DNA of 64,000 nucleotides from Ensifer canadensis (GCF_017488845.2 NZ_CP083371.1:992001-1056000), one strand, 5' to 3'; counted from the first letter of the stretch, positions 34,741-44,709 are shown. Numbers and translations are program-made. Notes: generated from the sequence alone by a model not told the origin.

Positions 34741-36195
34741 TTGAACGCGACCATTTACCAGTCTGCCATCAACATTGCCGCAAAGGTCGGCGTCTATCTT
34801 TCGCTCGCGATGTTCATTCCCGCGCTAGTCGATCTCTATTTCGGCCATCGGGACTGGAAGGTTTTCGCTGTTTCGGCGTGTCTGATGGGTAGCCTTTCGC
34901 TGGTCACAGTGGCGGCTACGCAGGGCGGACCACCAGCATTCAACCGGAAAATGGGCTTTCTGCTCGTCAACCTGTTGTGGCTGGTTGTCTCGTTTGTCGG
35001 TGCCATTCCATTCTGGCTATCCTCGGTCAATCTCGATTTTGCCGAAGCGCTGTTTGAGTCTGTCTCAGGCATCACCACCACCGGCTCAACTGTCATTGCC
35101 GGTCTGGACAATGCGCCACCCGGTATTCTTGTTTGGCGTTCGCTGCTCCATTGGCTCGGCGGCATCGGCATCGTCGCGCTCGGGCTGTTCGTCATGCCGT
35201 ATCTGCGCGTCGGCGGACTGTCGTTCTTCAAGATGGAATCGTCCGATACCACCGAGAAGCCGTTTGCGCGCATCGTCACCTTCACGCGTGCCTTTATCCT
35301 GATCTATATCGTCCTGACGGTCACCTGCGCGATCATCTACGGCTATCTCGGAATGAATCGCTTCGATGCGATCAATAACGCGATGTCGACGATTGCGACC
35401 GGGGGCTTTTCGACCCATGACGCGTCGCTCGGCTATTTTAACAGCCTGCCGATCCTGTGGGTGGCTACCTTCTTCATGACGGTCAGCAGCCTACCGTTTT
35501 CCGTGCTGATCATCTTTATCGTGCGCGGCCGGCTGGACACGCTGAAGGATCCGCAGATCATCGTGTTCCTGTCTTACCTCACCGTGCTCGCGATCGCAGC
35601 CAGCTTGTTTCAGCGGTTGGAAAACGGCGTCGATTTTCACGAGGCGCTGGCGCATTCGTTCTTCACGGTGTCGTCGATCCTGTCAACGACAGGCTTTGCC
35701 AGCGATGACTACATGCTATGGGGCGACTTCATCGTCGCACTCGCCTTTGCGGCGACCTTCATGGGCGGGTGTTCGGGCTCGACCGCTGGCGGCATGAAAG
35801 CCTATCGCTTCATCATCATCTTCAATTCCATTCGGGCAGGGCTCTTTAGGCTCATCTACCCGAACGCGATCCACACGGTGCGCTACGGCAAGGCACTGGT
35901 CGATATCGACGTGCAGCGGACCGTCTTTTTGTTCTTCACGGCCTATATGATGATCTGGGCCTTCGGCAGCATGGCCATGGGCGCCTTTGGCTATGACCTT
36001 TTGACGTCGGCGTCGGCGATTGCCACGGCGCTTTCAAATGTCGGTGCCGGGCTCGGCCCGATCATCGGGCCGGCTGGAAACTTCTCTACCTTGTCCGATC
36101 CGGCGCTTTATCTGCTGTCGGTCATGATGCTGCTCGGGCGTCTGGAAATCCTGACCGTTCTGGTCATCCTGACGCCGCTGTTCTGGAAGGATTAA
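34741..36195 (+). CDS. trkH: TrkH/KtrB-type potassium uptake channel subunit
   Basis: The 484-residue membrane protein shows the four pore loops of the family: GITTTGST, STIATGGFST, ILSTTGFAS and LSNVGAGLGP, each with the filter Gly. MGGCSGSTAGGMKAYR is the gating loop near the third repeat. The start is TTG 34741. It imports potassium. The regulatory subunit TrkA is not in the window and would have to be encoded elsewhere. It ends convergent to exoP. Confidence 0.93.
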   Translation: MNATIYQSAINIAAKVGVYLSLAMFIPALVDLYFGHRDWKVFAVSACLMGSLSLVTVAATQGGPPAFNRKMGFLLVNLLWLVVSFVGAIPFWLSSVNLDFAEALFESVSGITTTGSTVIAGLDNAPPGILVWRSLLHWLGGIGIVALGLFVMPYLRVGGLSFFKMESSDTTEKPFARIVTFTRAFILIYIVLTVTCAIIYGYLGMNRFDAINNAMSTIATGGFSTHDASLGYFNSLPILWVATFFMTVSSLPFSVLIIFIVRGRLDTLKDPQIIVFLSYLTVLAIAASLFQRLENGVDFHEALAHSFFTVSSILSTTGFASDDYMLWGDFIVALAFAATFMGGCSGSTAGGMKAYRFIIIFNSIRAGLFRLIYPNAIHTVRYGKALVDIDVQRTVFLFFTAYMMIWAFGSMAMGAFGYDLLTSASAIATALSNVGAGLGPIIGPAGNFSTLSDPALYLLSVMMLLGRLEILTVLVILTPLFWKD

Positions 36196-36200
36196 GGCAC

Positions 36201-36292
36201 GAGCGTTTCCGGTTTAACCGGAATTTCACAAACGGCTGTATCTCTTTGTTTTTTTGACAGGAAACCGCTACGCACTTGCCCTGGAAATGCTC
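36201..36292 (-). repeat. Rhizobial-type intergenic repeat, copy 1
   Basis: The segment reads, on the minus strand, GAGCATTTCCAGGG...AGTGCGTAGCGGTTT...AAAGAGATACAGC...AACGCTC. It matches copy 2 at 54161-54263 in the opposite orientation, with the same order of blocks. Such elements are widespread between genes of Rhizobiaceae as I recall. It follows trkH. Confidence 0.7.
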
Positions 36293-36293
36293 C

Positions 36294-36318
36294 AGGAGCC
36301 CAAGCGAGTTGGGCTCCT
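36294..36318. terminator. Hairpin between trkH and exoP (convergent genes)
   Basis: AGGAGCCCAA-GCGAG-TTGGGCTCCT is a perfect 10-bp stem with a 5-base loop, 7 bases from the exoP stop. It may end transcription from both sides, although no long T-run follows. Confidence 0.6.
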
Positions 36319-36325
36319 ATACGGT

Positions 36326-38683
36326 TCAGACCGGCTCCGCTTCGCGCCGGGTCGCTGAGTTGTCGACGTAGTATTTTTCGAAGCGGTGGCGATAGTGTTC
36401 GGCGGCGCCGAAGTCGCTGTATTTCGCCAATTCCCGCATATCCGTCTTGTTGAGGATGACGCCGAGGATCTTCGAGTTGATCTGCGGTTCGGCGTGGAGC
36501 AGGTCGCGCACAAGCCGCGACGGTGTGCGGCCCCATTCGGCCACGAAGAGGAAACCGTCGGCAAGCGGCGAAAACGCCTTGCCATCAACGACAGGGGCGA
36601 GGGCTGCGAGGTCGACGATCACATAGTCGAAGGACTTGCGCGCGTTCGCGATCAATTCCTCCATGGCCGGCGAGGCGAGCAGCTCGTGGCTGTCATGCGG
36701 GTAGTGGTTGGTGGCTTCGCCACCGACCGGGAATATCGCAAGCTTCGTCTTGTGGTCGATCTTGATTCCGGCCGGCCAGGATGTCTCGCCGGTTAGCGCC
36801 TCGACAAGTCCGGTCTTGGGCGCCGGCGTAATCATCTTGCTGAGGCCGGGCCTGCGTATATCCGCATCGATCAGCAGCGTCCGCTTGCCGCTGGCGGCGA
36901 GAAGGGCGGCAAAATTGGCAGCGACGATTGATTTCCCTTCATCGGGAACCGCCGACACGATACCGACCACACGGCAGGCATTTCCATGCAGCATCTGGTC
37001 ACAGGCGAGCTTGGCGTTGCGGAACGTCTCGGTAAAGGAGGAGCGCGGCGCGTCGAGTACGATGCGGCTGACGCGTTCGAAGGGCACCGGCTCCGGTGCT
37101 GGTTGGGGCGGTCCCTTGTCCTTCACAAACCGGGCACGCATATGGTCTGTGGCTCTCGTCGGGCGCGGGCCGATCAGCGGGACATAACCGAGCGACCGAT
37201 GCCCGAGGATCGAACGGACGTCGCCTTCGAGACGGAACGTGCGCTCCCGGAATTCCTGAAACGCCGCAAACGCCCCGCCTGCCATCATGCCGAGCACAGC
37301 GGAGAGGGCGAGGATCATCGTCTTCTTCGGGCTTGAGGGCGAAACAGGCACGCCGGCTTCGGAAATCACCCGAGCCTTGGCAATCGGGAAGGAGCGCTGC
37401 TGCGCTGCCTGCTCATAGCGGCCGAGATAGGATTCATAAAGCGTCTTCAGAGCTGCGGCCTTCTGCTCGAGTTCGCGCAGATGGACGAGTGATCGGTTTG
37501 CGTCGGAGTTCCGGCCGGTGGTTCCCTCGATGTTTTCGCGCAACGAGGCTTCGCGCGACCGCGCGACCTCGTATTCATTGCGATAGCTCGAGGTCAGCTG
37601 CTGCAGTTCCTGATAGATCTGGCGGCCGATATCGTTCTTCTCCGCCCGCAGCGATACCGCCTGGGGATGATCGGCGCTAAAGCTTTGGGTCACCTCCTGC
37701 TCGCGTTTGCTGACGGTCAGATAGCGGGTCCTGAGGTCGCGGATCACCGAATTGTCGCCGTCCTTCGACGAGATCGTCGCATTGTCGACGGCCTTTTCAG
37801 GGCCCTGTTCGACGATCGCCTGAAACTGCTTGTAGCGGGCCGAAGCGGAGGCCGTGTCGGCCTGGGCGATGATCAGCTGGCTGTTGAGATCGGCGAGCTG
37901 TTGCTCGGACATCAGTTCTCCCCGCGCCGAGGTCAGCCCGTTGTCGGTGCGGTATTGCTCGACCTCAAGCGAAGCGACCTGGGATCGCTGCCTCAGGTCG
38001 GCAAGGCGCTCCTGCAACCACACGGATGCCCGTTCGGTCGCCTCGAAATTGGCGTTCAACTGGTCGGTCAGGTAGGAATCGGCATAGGCGCGTACCACCT
38101 GCGCTGCCAGCTGCGGATCGCTCGAACGGTAGGCAAGGGCAACGACCGAGCTTCGCGAGACGCGTTCGACGGCGAGGCCCTGCTGGATAAGCGCGGCTGC
38201 CTTCTGTCGCCGGCCGCTGCGTGCGGCCTCTTCCGAAACCGCAGAACCGCCCGTAAACACACCGGTGATCGACTTCATCCAATCCTTGACCACAGCGAAA
38301 GCCGAGCGTGGCGGATTGACGATCGTGTCGTTGTCGGCAAGGTTGATCTTGTCGACGACGCGCAGAGCCAATTCGCCTGATTTGAGGATCTCGACGGCGC
38401 TGGCAAGTTGGGTGTCGAGCAGCTGGCTGTTTTGTGGCGAAGCCTCTTCTTCCGCGAATTTCGAGAGGTTCTCGTCGAGCAGGATCTGCGTCATCGAGGT
38501 ATAGTTCGGCGTGGCGAAAAGCAGGTAGACACCGCCGAGAACGACGAACAGGGCAACGAACAGCCCGACTGTCTTGCCGCGACGAACCACCACCGAAAAA
38601 AGCCGGTCAAGGTCGATGAAGCCATCGGTTTCCTCGGCTTCGCGGGGCAGTACGCTACTGAACGGTAGACTTCTTTGTTTCAT
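36326..38683 (-). CDS. exoP: ExoP, succinoglycan chain-length/export tyrosine autokinase
   Basis: The 785-residue protein has practically the length of S. meliloti ExoP (786). It has an N-terminal Wzz domain with a membrane helix (VGLFVALFVVLGGVYLLFA, about 39-57), a long coiled-coil periplasmic part, a second helix with the Pro-rich PVSPSSPKK, and a cytoplasmic BY-kinase domain. That domain has Walker A SAVPDEGKS (about 577-585), Walker A' LLIDADIRRP (about 603-612) and a Tyr-containing C-terminus (KYSDFGAAEHYRHRFEKYY). It works with ExoQ and ExoT in polymerisation and export. A hairpin separates it from exoN. Confidence 0.95.
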   Translation of the reverse strand: MKQRSLPFSSVLPREAEETDGFIDLDRLFSVVVRRGKTVGLFVALFVVLGGVYLLFATPNYTSMTQILLDENLSKFAEEEASPQNSQLLDTQLASAVEILKSGELALRVVDKINLADNDTIVNPPRSAFAVVKDWMKSITGVFTGGSAVSEEAARSGRRQKAAALIQQGLAVERVSRSSVVALAYRSSDPQLAAQVVRAYADSYLTDQLNANFEATERASVWLQERLADLRQRSQVASLEVEQYRTDNGLTSARGELMSEQQLADLNSQLIIAQADTASASARYKQFQAIVEQGPEKAVDNATISSKDGDNSVIRDLRTRYLTVSKREQEVTQSFSADHPQAVSLRAEKNDIGRQIYQELQQLTSSYRNEYEVARSREASLRENIEGTTGRNSDANRSLVHLRELEQKAAALKTLYESYLGRYEQAAQQRSFPIAKARVISEAGVPVSPSSPKKTMILALSAVLGMMAGGAFAAFQEFRERTFRLEGDVRSILGHRSLGYVPLIGPRPTRATDHMRARFVKDKGPPQPAPEPVPFERVSRIVLDAPRSSFTETFRNAKLACDQMLHGNACRVVGIVSAVPDEGKSIVAANFAALLAASGKRTLLIDADIRRPGLSKMITPAPKTGLVEALTGETSWPAGIKIDHKTKLAIFPVGGEATNHYPHDSHELLASPAMEELIANARKSFDYVIVDLAALAPVVDGKAFSPLADGFLFVAEWGRTPSRLVRDLLHAEPQINSKILGVILNKTDMRELAKYSDFGAAEHYRHRFEKYYVDNSATRREAEPV

Positions 38684-38717
38684 TGGGTCGCTCTGTCCGT
38701 TTCCATATAGCTATCGG

Positions 38718-38745
38718 CCGGCGCCCCCACATCTCGGGGCGCCGG
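38718..38745 (-). terminator. Intercistronic hairpin between exoN and exoP
   Basis: CCGGCGCCCC-N8-GGGGCGCCGG is a perfect 10-bp GC stem in the 71-base gap. It lies 9 bases after the exoN stop and has no T-run, so it may lower read-through into exoP or stabilise the upstream mRNA. Confidence 0.5.
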
Positions 38746-38754
38746 AAACCGGGT

Positions 38755-39660
38755 TTATGCCGCGCGGATGCGGCCTTCGTGAGACAAAACCATGTCCCTG
38801 ACGGATTCGTAGACCAGATCGCCGATATCCGAACGAGCAAGAGCAAAGGCGACGTTCGCCTCGATGAACCCATGCTTGGAGCCGCAATCGAAGGTTCTGC
38901 CATCATAGGGGTGGGCGTGGAACGCCTGATCCTTGGACAGTTTCAGCATGCCGTCTGTCAGCTGAATTTCGTTGCCGGCGCCGCGCTGCTGTCGAGCGAG
39001 AATGCCGAAAATCTCAGGCTGGAGAACGTAGCGACCGTTGAGGTAGAAGTTCGAGGGCGCCTCTCCCGCTTTCGGCTTTTCGACCATTTCGGTGACCGCG
39101 AAACCATGCGAAACGGCCGTTCCCTTACCGACGATGCCGTATTTGGAGGCATCCTCCGGCGCGCATTGCTCCACGCCGACGACATTGCCTCCGGTTTGAC
39201 GATAGAGATCCATCAGGCCAGCCATGCAGCCGCGCGCGCCATAGGAGAGCATATCGGGCAGAAGCAGTGCAAAAGGCTCGTCGCCGATCAGGTCGCGCGC
39301 GCACCACACGGCATGTCCGAGGCCGAGCGGCGCCTGTTGCCGGGTGAAGCTGACGGAGCCAGCCTTGGGCAACATGGCCTCGAGCTCGGAAATCTGGGCG
39401 TTCTTGCCCGAGCGCGTCAGCGACGAAATCAGCTCGGGCGTATCGTCGAAGTGGTCTTCGATCGCCTGCTTGTTACGGCTGGTGACGAAGACGATATGCT
39501 CGATGCCGGCCTCGCGGGCTTCATCGACGGCATATTGCACGACCGGACGATCGACGATCGTCAGCATCTCTTTCGGCACAGCCTTGGTCGCGGGAAGGAA
39601 ACGCGTGCCGTTGCCGGCTACCGGAATAACTGCTTTTCTGACAGTTCTGATACGGTCCAT
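38755..39660 (-). CDS. exoN: ExoN, UTP-glucose-1-phosphate uridylyltransferase
   Basis: The 301-residue protein belongs to the GalU family: [24 protein letters not shown] is the nucleotide-binding start, followed by [21 protein letters not shown] and NEIQLTDGM. It makes UDP-glucose, the donor for all glucose residues of succinoglycan and the substrate of ExoB. AAGGATAATGCC precedes the ATG. It lies 4 bases after exoO. Confidence 0.95.
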   Translation of the reverse strand: MDRIRTVRKAVIPVAGNGTRFLPATKAVPKEMLTIVDRPVVQYAVDEAREAGIEHIVFVTSRNKQAIEDHFDDTPELISSLTRSGKNAQISELEAMLPKAGSVSFTRQQAPLGLGHAVWCARDLIGDEPFALLLPDMLSYGARGCMAGLMDLYRQTGGNVVGVEQCAPEDASKYGIVGKGTAVSHGFAVTEMVEKPKAGEAPSNFYLNGRYVLQPEIFGILARQQRGAGNEIQLTDGMLKLSKDQAFHAHPYDGRTFDCGSKHGFIEANVAFALARSDIGDLVYESVRDMVLSHEGRIRAA

Positions 39661-39664
39661 GGCA

Positions 39665-40681
39665 TTATCCTTTTCTCGTGTGAGGGCTTTTGCCCGAAGT
39701 GGATCGTTCAGCCGCCACCGTCGTTGTGGCGGGCTTCAAGCGCGACAACGGCGCAACCAGGCGGCGCAGTCGCACGGCGATCGGCATCCTGAGATGCCGG
39801 AGCGCGCGGGGGCTGGAGAGCGCGGTTCTGATGGCGCCGCCCAGCGATCTGGATTTGATGTGTTCAACGAGCGCCAAGAAGGCGTGCGCCTCGTAAAGGC
39901 TGCGGCTGCGCTTGCGCTGCATGGCCATCGCGCTTGCGTCGATGGCGTGGGTGCTGAGGAAGTCTGTGTCGGCGGCGATCATCGCATCGATGTGGCGCAG
40001 TTCCAGCACGCGCGAGATGGAGCCTTCGCGGATGTGATAACGATAGCCAGCGGAGGGATCGATGATACAGCGCCCGCCTTGGGCAAGGGCCGAGGCCAGC
40101 AGGATATAGTCTTCGCCGATGCGGATCTCTTCCTTGAAGCGCAGGCGGATCTCTTCGAGAAACCGGCGCTCGAAGATCGGCTTCATGTAGCCGAAATTAT
40201 AGGTCGACCTGAAAAGCACGTTGGACTCGATGAAGGCGGCAAGGGTGAGAACCGGTGTATTCTCAAGCGTCGTGTCGTCAAACATCCGGTCGCGCCGGCC
40301 ATCAAGGTTCAGGACTTCCAGATTGTCGACGGCGATATTAGCGCTTTCGCGGCGCGCCCGTGCGATCATTCGCGCAAGTCTTCCGGGGCGAACCGTGTCG
40401 TCGGCATCGAGGATGGCGATCCATTCGCCGCGGGCTGCGTCGAGACCGGCGTTGCGCGCGCCGCCAGGTCCCCGATTGGCCGGAAGTCGGATCAACCGGA
40501 TACGCGGATCGGCGATAGCCTCGACCACCGCTGCGGTATAGTCAGGTGAAGCATCGTCGACGACGATGACTTCGACCGAGACATCTTCCTGGGCGAGCGC
40601 ACTGTCGATCGCGCGCGTGATCGTATCAGCCGCCTTGAACGCCGCGATGACGAAGCTGACATCTGGATTGGTTGTCGTCAT
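39665..40681 (-). CDS. exoO: ExoO, succinoglycan glucosyltransferase (GT2)
   Basis: The 338-residue GT-A transferase starts at ATG 40681 ([21 protein letters not shown]), overlapping the exoM stop. It has [35 protein letters not shown] with the DxD metal motif, and a conserved EDYILL stretch. In S. meliloti ExoO adds the fourth glucose, through a beta-1,6 bond. Assignment rests on sequence class and on position between exoN and exoM. Confidence 0.9.
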   Translation of the reverse strand: MTTTNPDVSFVIAAFKAADTITRAIDSALAQEDVSVEVIVVDDASPDYTAAVVEAIADPRIRLIRLPANRGPGGARNAGLDAARGEWIAILDADDTVRPGRLARMIARARRESANIAVDNLEVLNLDGRRDRMFDDTTLENTPVLTLAAFIESNVLFRSTYNFGYMKPIFERRFLEEIRLRFKEEIRIGEDYILLASALAQGGRCIIDPSAGYRYHIREGSISRVLELRHIDAMIAADTDFLSTHAIDASAMAMQRKRSRSLYEAHAFLALVEHIKSRSLGGAIRTALSSPRALRHLRMPIAVRLRRLVAPLSRLKPATTTVAAERSTSGKSPHTRKG

Positions 40682-41625
40682 GGCGCCGCCACTTCCGATG
40701 TGCCGTATTGCTCGAGCTCGCGAACGCCGAAAAGGCCGCTGACGACGCCGGCATGCATGACGGCACGCAGGGCATAGCGCGAACGCGCAACCGGCGAGGC
40801 GAGCAGGATGAGGATTGCGACAGCGCAAAACCCGGACTTGGCGGTGGCCCGAACGATCTCGACGGCCTTTCCGCTGCCTGCAGAGGCCTGTGCGAGCAGG
40901 CGTCCATGAGTCTGGCCCGAGCGAAAGCGTCGTTTTGCCAACCATTGGAAGCTGGCGCGCTTTTCCGGCACGATTTCGTAGACCAGAGCATCCGACGCAT
41001 AGGCCAGACGGCCGCCGGCCTTGTACATATGGGTGAAGAACTCCGTATCCTCGCCGCCGGTTCGGCCGAGCGCGAGGTTGAAACGCCGGCCGGCAAGTGC
41101 CGGCGTTTTTCGATCGAGCAAGACGTTGCAGGTGTAGCCCGTTATGACCTCGCCGCCGACCCAGACGGGTCGCGTCGAGTGGAAGTCACCGCGGCGCATC
41201 CAGGACGGCGCCGAAAGGTCATATTCGGCTCGAACCGGGCCGAGAACCGCCTCGGCCCCGGTGGCTGAGGCCGTCTCCAGCAGACGCACCAGCCAGTCGC
41301 GAGCAACCGTTTCGTCGTCATCGACGAAGGCGAGGTAGTCGCCCGATGCGTTATCAAGGCAGGCGTTACGGGCGATCGAGATGTTGCTCGCCGGGCAATG
41401 CACATAGTCGATCCCGAAGGGAATTTCCGACCTCAATGCGTCGACAAGACCTTCGGCACTTGGCTGTAGATCGTTGTCGGCGACGATAATCCGGATTGCC
41501 GTCCCGTCCGGCACGATAATGGCAGCCAGCGAGCGCAGGGTTTCGGCAAGCTCCGGCCGGCGAAACGTGCAGACCGCGATGTCGACCCGAAGGCCGGCGG
41601 CCATTTTCTTCGTTGCCTCAATCAT
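40678..41625 (-). CDS. exoM: ExoM, succinoglycan glucosyltransferase (GT2)
   Basis: The 315-residue protein has VDIAVCTFRRPELAETLRSL, NISIARNACLDNASGDYLAFVDDDE with the metal motif, and GRTGGEDTEFF with the acceptor-side ED. A hydrophobic patch lies near the C-terminus (FCAVAILILLASPV). ExoM adds the third glucose (beta-1,4) in S. meliloti. Both ends overlap neighbouring genes by 4 bases, so exoA-M-O are translated together. Confidence 0.92.
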   Translation of the reverse strand: MIEATKKMAAGLRVDIAVCTFRRPELAETLRSLAAIIVPDGTAIRIIVADNDLQPSAEGLVDALRSEIPFGIDYVHCPASNISIARNACLDNASGDYLAFVDDDETVARDWLVRLLETASATGAEAVLGPVRAEYDLSAPSWMRRGDFHSTRPVWVGGEVITGYTCNVLLDRKTPALAGRRFNLALGRTGGEDTEFFTHMYKAGGRLAYASDALVYEIVPEKRASFQWLAKRRFRSGQTHGRLLAQASAGSGKAVEIVRATAKSGFCAVAILILLASPVARSRYALRAVMHAGVVSGLFGVRELEQYGTSEVAAP

Positions 41626-42620
41626 GGTGCGACCCGCCTGTTGCGAAGGTCGAGCAACTCACGCCAGAAACCGGCGGACCAGGCGAAATGCATCACCATG
41701 GCCGAAACCGCAGCCAGCGGGCCGTAGGGGTTTTTCTGGCCGAGCGCCATCCAGGCTCCGTAGCCGATGCAAGCTGCAGCCCAAAGCACGACCGGCACGA
41801 CGGCAACCCAGTTGATGACGGCGAGCAGAGCGCCGATTGCGATCGGTGCCACGGCGAGCGGCAACAATTGACGCAGGCTTGGCGCGACGCGATGCTTCAG
41901 CACGTTGCGGGCTCGCCCGCGGCCGTAGCTGAAATATTGCCGAAACAGCGGCCCGATCTTTGCCCGGGGGTAATAGACCATGCTCGTTCTGTCGGTCATC
42001 CAGATGCGATAGCCGGCCTTGCGGAACCGATAGTCGAACTCGGCATCTTCGTTGTGACTGAAGCTCTCGTCGTAACCGCCGATCGCCTTGAAGGCTGCAA
42101 TGCGCATCAGCGCATGATGGCCGTGGTCTGCCCAATGGCTTGTGGCCCCGAGCCGGTGTTTGGCGCCGCCATTTCCGAGCTTGGAATTCTGGGCATAGGC
42201 CGTCGCCTTCTGAAACGGCGTGAAGCCGACTGTCTCCATGGCAACGACGACGGAGTCGGCGCCGGTTGCGATCACTTCGTCGACAAGCTTCTGGCAATAA
42301 TCATCAGGATAGGTGCCATGCGCATCGATGCGGATCAGAAAGTCGAAGGATGAGCCATACTCGGCCACCGCAAGATTGATTGCGGCACTCTGGATACGCT
42401 TAGGATTATCGAGCGCCAGGACGGACGGATCGTCTTGGGCCAGTCGCGCTACGATTTCGCGGGTGCCATCGGTGCTGCCGCCGTCGGCAATCAGGATGAC
42501 AGCATTAAGTGGCGCCAGTGACGGACGAAGCTTGTCCACCAGAGCTTCGATATGTTCAGCCTCATTGAGGCAGGGGATGACGATCAGGCTGCGCGTCGAC
42601 GTCAGATCTGTTGTGTTCAT
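41622..42620 (-). CDS. exoA: ExoA, succinoglycan glucosyltransferase (GT2)
   Basis: The 332-residue protein (ATG 42620) has SLIVIPCLNEAEHIEALVDKL, LIADGGSTDGTREIV, FLIRIDAHGTYPDDY, and the QYFSYGRGRARNVLKH motif (QxxRW-like). C-terminal membrane segments follow (PLAVAPIAIGALLAVINWVAV). ExoA adds the first glucose (beta-1,3) to the galactose laid down by ExoY. Overlaps with exoL and exoM show tight coupling. Confidence 0.93.
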   Translation of the reverse strand: MNTTDLTSTRSLIVIPCLNEAEHIEALVDKLRPSLAPLNAVILIADGGSTDGTREIVARLAQDDPSVLALDNPKRIQSAAINLAVAEYGSSFDFLIRIDAHGTYPDDYCQKLVDEVIATGADSVVVAMETVGFTPFQKATAYAQNSKLGNGGAKHRLGATSHWADHGHHALMRIAAFKAIGGYDESFSHNEDAEFDYRFRKAGYRIWMTDRTSMVYYPRAKIGPLFRQYFSYGRGRARNVLKHRVAPSLRQLLPLAVAPIAIGALLAVINWVAVVPVVLWAAACIGYGAWMALGQKNPYGPLAAVSAMVMHFAWSAGFWRELLDLRNRRVAP

Positions 42621-43819
42621 GACAAACCACCTTCGTTTTGACGGGCTTGAGAAAGGGGCGTCGCGGGTTCGGGGGCCGTCGATGCAATCGCCGAAAGGCG
42701 CCTCACGAGGTTCTCGCAATCGGTGTGGCGAAAGACCCAGGTGTCGGTGTTGCAGGCGGCAACCCGCCCACAAGCATCGGCGTGGCTGTTGGCATCGACC
42801 GCTCCAAGGAGCGAAACGAGGTTGTCCGGCTCGGGTTCATCAAGCAGAAAACCAAGACCGCGGACCGCCAGAAAACGGGCCGTCTCCGTGCCGCGCATGG
42901 CGATCGGAACCCGTCCGTGTCGGCAGCCCTCATAGAGCCGGTTCGGAAGCAGCCATTTGGAATTCTGGCCCTCCTCGAAAAAATCGATCGCCCAGGTGAA
43001 ATCGATCTCGTCGTAGATCGCGCCGAGGTCTTCCGGGCTGCGGTAAGCGCCGTGGAAGGTCATGTGCGGCTCATTGCGAATGAAACCGTCGAAATCGTCG
43101 AACTCGGAATAGGCGGGCCGGCCGCGTAGTACGATCTCGAAACGGCCCTCCATGCGGCGCGAGAACGTCGAAAGCAGTTCGAGCGACTTGCGGCAGCGTA
43201 GCGCACCGAACCAGCCGATCCGCCAGGGGCCGTCTGGTCGCGCTGTGGGGGCCGCGGAAACCTGCAGGCAATCTCGATCGCCGAGCTCCAGCACCTTGTT
43301 CTCCAGCAGCATGACTGGCGTCTCCAACCCGGAGAGTGGGCGGAAATAATGCTCGACGAAGGCGGGAGAACTGGTGATCAAAAGCCGCGCATTGCGTCCG
43401 AGATAGGCTTCGCTGGCGCGCATGGCGCGTCCAGCCACGTCCTTGCGCAGAAGCAGGCGGTGAATGTCGAGGCATTCATAGACAATAGGGACATCACCGC
43501 CGAACATGGAAACCGCCTTGTTGGCGACGGCGAGCATGTCGAGGTTGCGGGCGATGATCAGGTCGGGCCGGCCGACCGCGCGCAGCTTGGCGGGTAGCGA
43601 CAGGCAGGCCTTGGTGATCGCTGAGACCCGCTGGGCAAAGCGACCGTCGCGCGTCGTGCCGAGCTCGATCGGATCGATGCCCTCGATCGCGGCCAGTGCG
43701 TTCGCGCCCCGGCGAAAGCCGGCCAGCGTCACGCGCGCACCGCCTGCCTTCAACATCAGGATTCGACGGCGAACCGCGGGGTCAGCCAGATCCTGCGCGA
43801 AATAAAGTATCTGCAGCAT
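42617..43819 (-). CDS. exoL: ExoL, succinoglycan glucosyltransferase
   Basis: The 400-residue protein (ATG 43819, MLQILYFAQDLADPAVRRR) is not a GT2 member. It shows a GT-B-like layout: IARNLDMLAVANKA, PIVYECLDIHRLLLR, and WRIGWFGALRCRKSLELL before a C-terminal domain with KWLLPNRLYEGCRHGRVPIA. ExoL adds the second glucose (beta-1,4). A 13-bp hairpin lies between exoK and this gene. Confidence 0.9.
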   Translation of the reverse strand: MLQILYFAQDLADPAVRRRILMLKAGGARVTLAGFRRGANALAAIEGIDPIELGTTRDGRFAQRVSAITKACLSLPAKLRAVGRPDLIIARNLDMLAVANKAVSMFGGDVPIVYECLDIHRLLLRKDVAGRAMRASEAYLGRNARLLITSSPAFVEHYFRPLSGLETPVMLLENKVLELGDRDCLQVSAAPTARPDGPWRIGWFGALRCRKSLELLSTFSRRMEGRFEIVLRGRPAYSEFDDFDGFIRNEPHMTFHGAYRSPEDLGAIYDEIDFTWAIDFFEEGQNSKWLLPNRLYEGCRHGRVPIAMRGTETARFLAVRGLGFLLDEPEPDNLVSLLGAVDANSHADACGRVAACNTDTWVFRHTDCENLVRRLSAIASTAPEPATPLSQARQNEGGLS

Positions 43820-43870
43820 GAAAACATCCGTTTTCGTGCTTAGCCCGAGCCAAGCTTGATTCAAGAAATC

Positions 43871-43900
43871 GTGCATCGCAACGGTGGCGTTGCGATGCAC
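43871..43900 (-). terminator. Perfect 13-bp hairpin between exoK and exoL
   Basis: GTGCATCGCAACG-GTGG-CGTTGCGATGCAC has a perfect 13-bp stem and a 4-base loop. On the minus strand it comes 24 bases after the exoK stop and is followed by ATTTCTTG. It could terminate part of the transcripts coming from exoH/exoK, or guard mRNA ends. Confidence 0.65.
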
Positions 43901-43924
43901 GGATGCGGCGGCGTTGTGCCGTCC

Positions 43925-44707
43925 TCAGTTCAATTTGCAGGCGACGGACTCGGCGAACTGGCACTTGTCGTTGGGTGCGGTGAAGGCGATCCGGTCAACC
44001 TGCAGCGCTGTCGGCCCCTTGTAGTTAAAGGTGCCCATCCAATCGCTGAGGGTGTCGGTGCCCCACAGGCTGAAGAAGATCTTCTGGGCGTTGGACGGGA
44101 TCTTGGCGGGATCGGTCACTTCGTGAACCAGTTCACCATTGACGTAGTAACGGATACGCTCCTTCTCCCAGACGAAGGCGTAGTCGTTGAAGCCTTGGTT
44201 GGCGCCGCCCGGTACGTCGGCGAGCTTCTCGTTGCCGCCCTTGGCGGAGACGTACTGATTGAGCTGCACCTTTGCCGGGTTCTTGCCGAGCACTTCGAAG
44301 TCGATCTCGTCATGCGCCTTTTTGTCGGCAGGACCGATATAGGTAAAGAAGGCTGAGTTCAGCCCCGATCCGTCGGCGGACTTGATGCGGGCTTCGTAGG
44401 TCCCATAGCCGAACCGCTTGCGGGTCTGGACCTCGCCGCAGGCATAGTTGCGTTCGCCTGTCTTGCCCTCCTCGAACTTCAGTTCAAGGATGCCGTCAAC
44501 GACCACCGCCTGCTTCTTCGACCAGGTGCAGTTCTGGTGCGGCCCGTTGTTCCAGCCATCCGAAACATACCAGTGGCCGGTGTCGAGCGTGTCGAAGTTG
44601 TCGAGGAACGACGTGCCGGTGGCACCTTCCTGTGCCATTGCGGAGCCGGCAAGGCCGGTGGCGAGACATGTGAGAAGGGCGAGGCGGTGAGGTCTGATCG
44701 ATCTCAT
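43925..44707 (-). CDS. exoK: ExoK, secreted endo-beta-glycanase (GH16)
   Basis: The 260-residue protein has a signal peptide ending AMAQE (cleavage near residue 25) and a GH16 jelly roll. The catalytic motif is HDEIDFEVLGK (Glu 134, Asp 136, Glu 138), and the substrate-binding stretch is FGYGTYEARIKSADGSGLNSAFF. ExoK cuts nascent succinoglycan in the medium to give shorter chains. It lies 2 bases downstream of exoH. Confidence 0.95.
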   Translation of the reverse strand: MRSIRPHRLALLTCLATGLAGSAMAQEGATGTSFLDNFDTLDTGHWYVSDGWNNGPHQNCTWSKKQAVVVDGILELKFEEGKTGERNYACGEVQTRKRFGYGTYEARIKSADGSGLNSAFFTYIGPADKKAHDEIDFEVLGKNPAKVQLNQYVSAKGGNEKLADVPGGANQGFNDYAFVWEKERIRYYVNGELVHEVTDPAKIPSNAQKIFFSLWGTDTLSDWMGTFNYKGPTALQVDRIAFTAPNDKCQFAESVACKLN

Positions 44708-44709
44708 GG

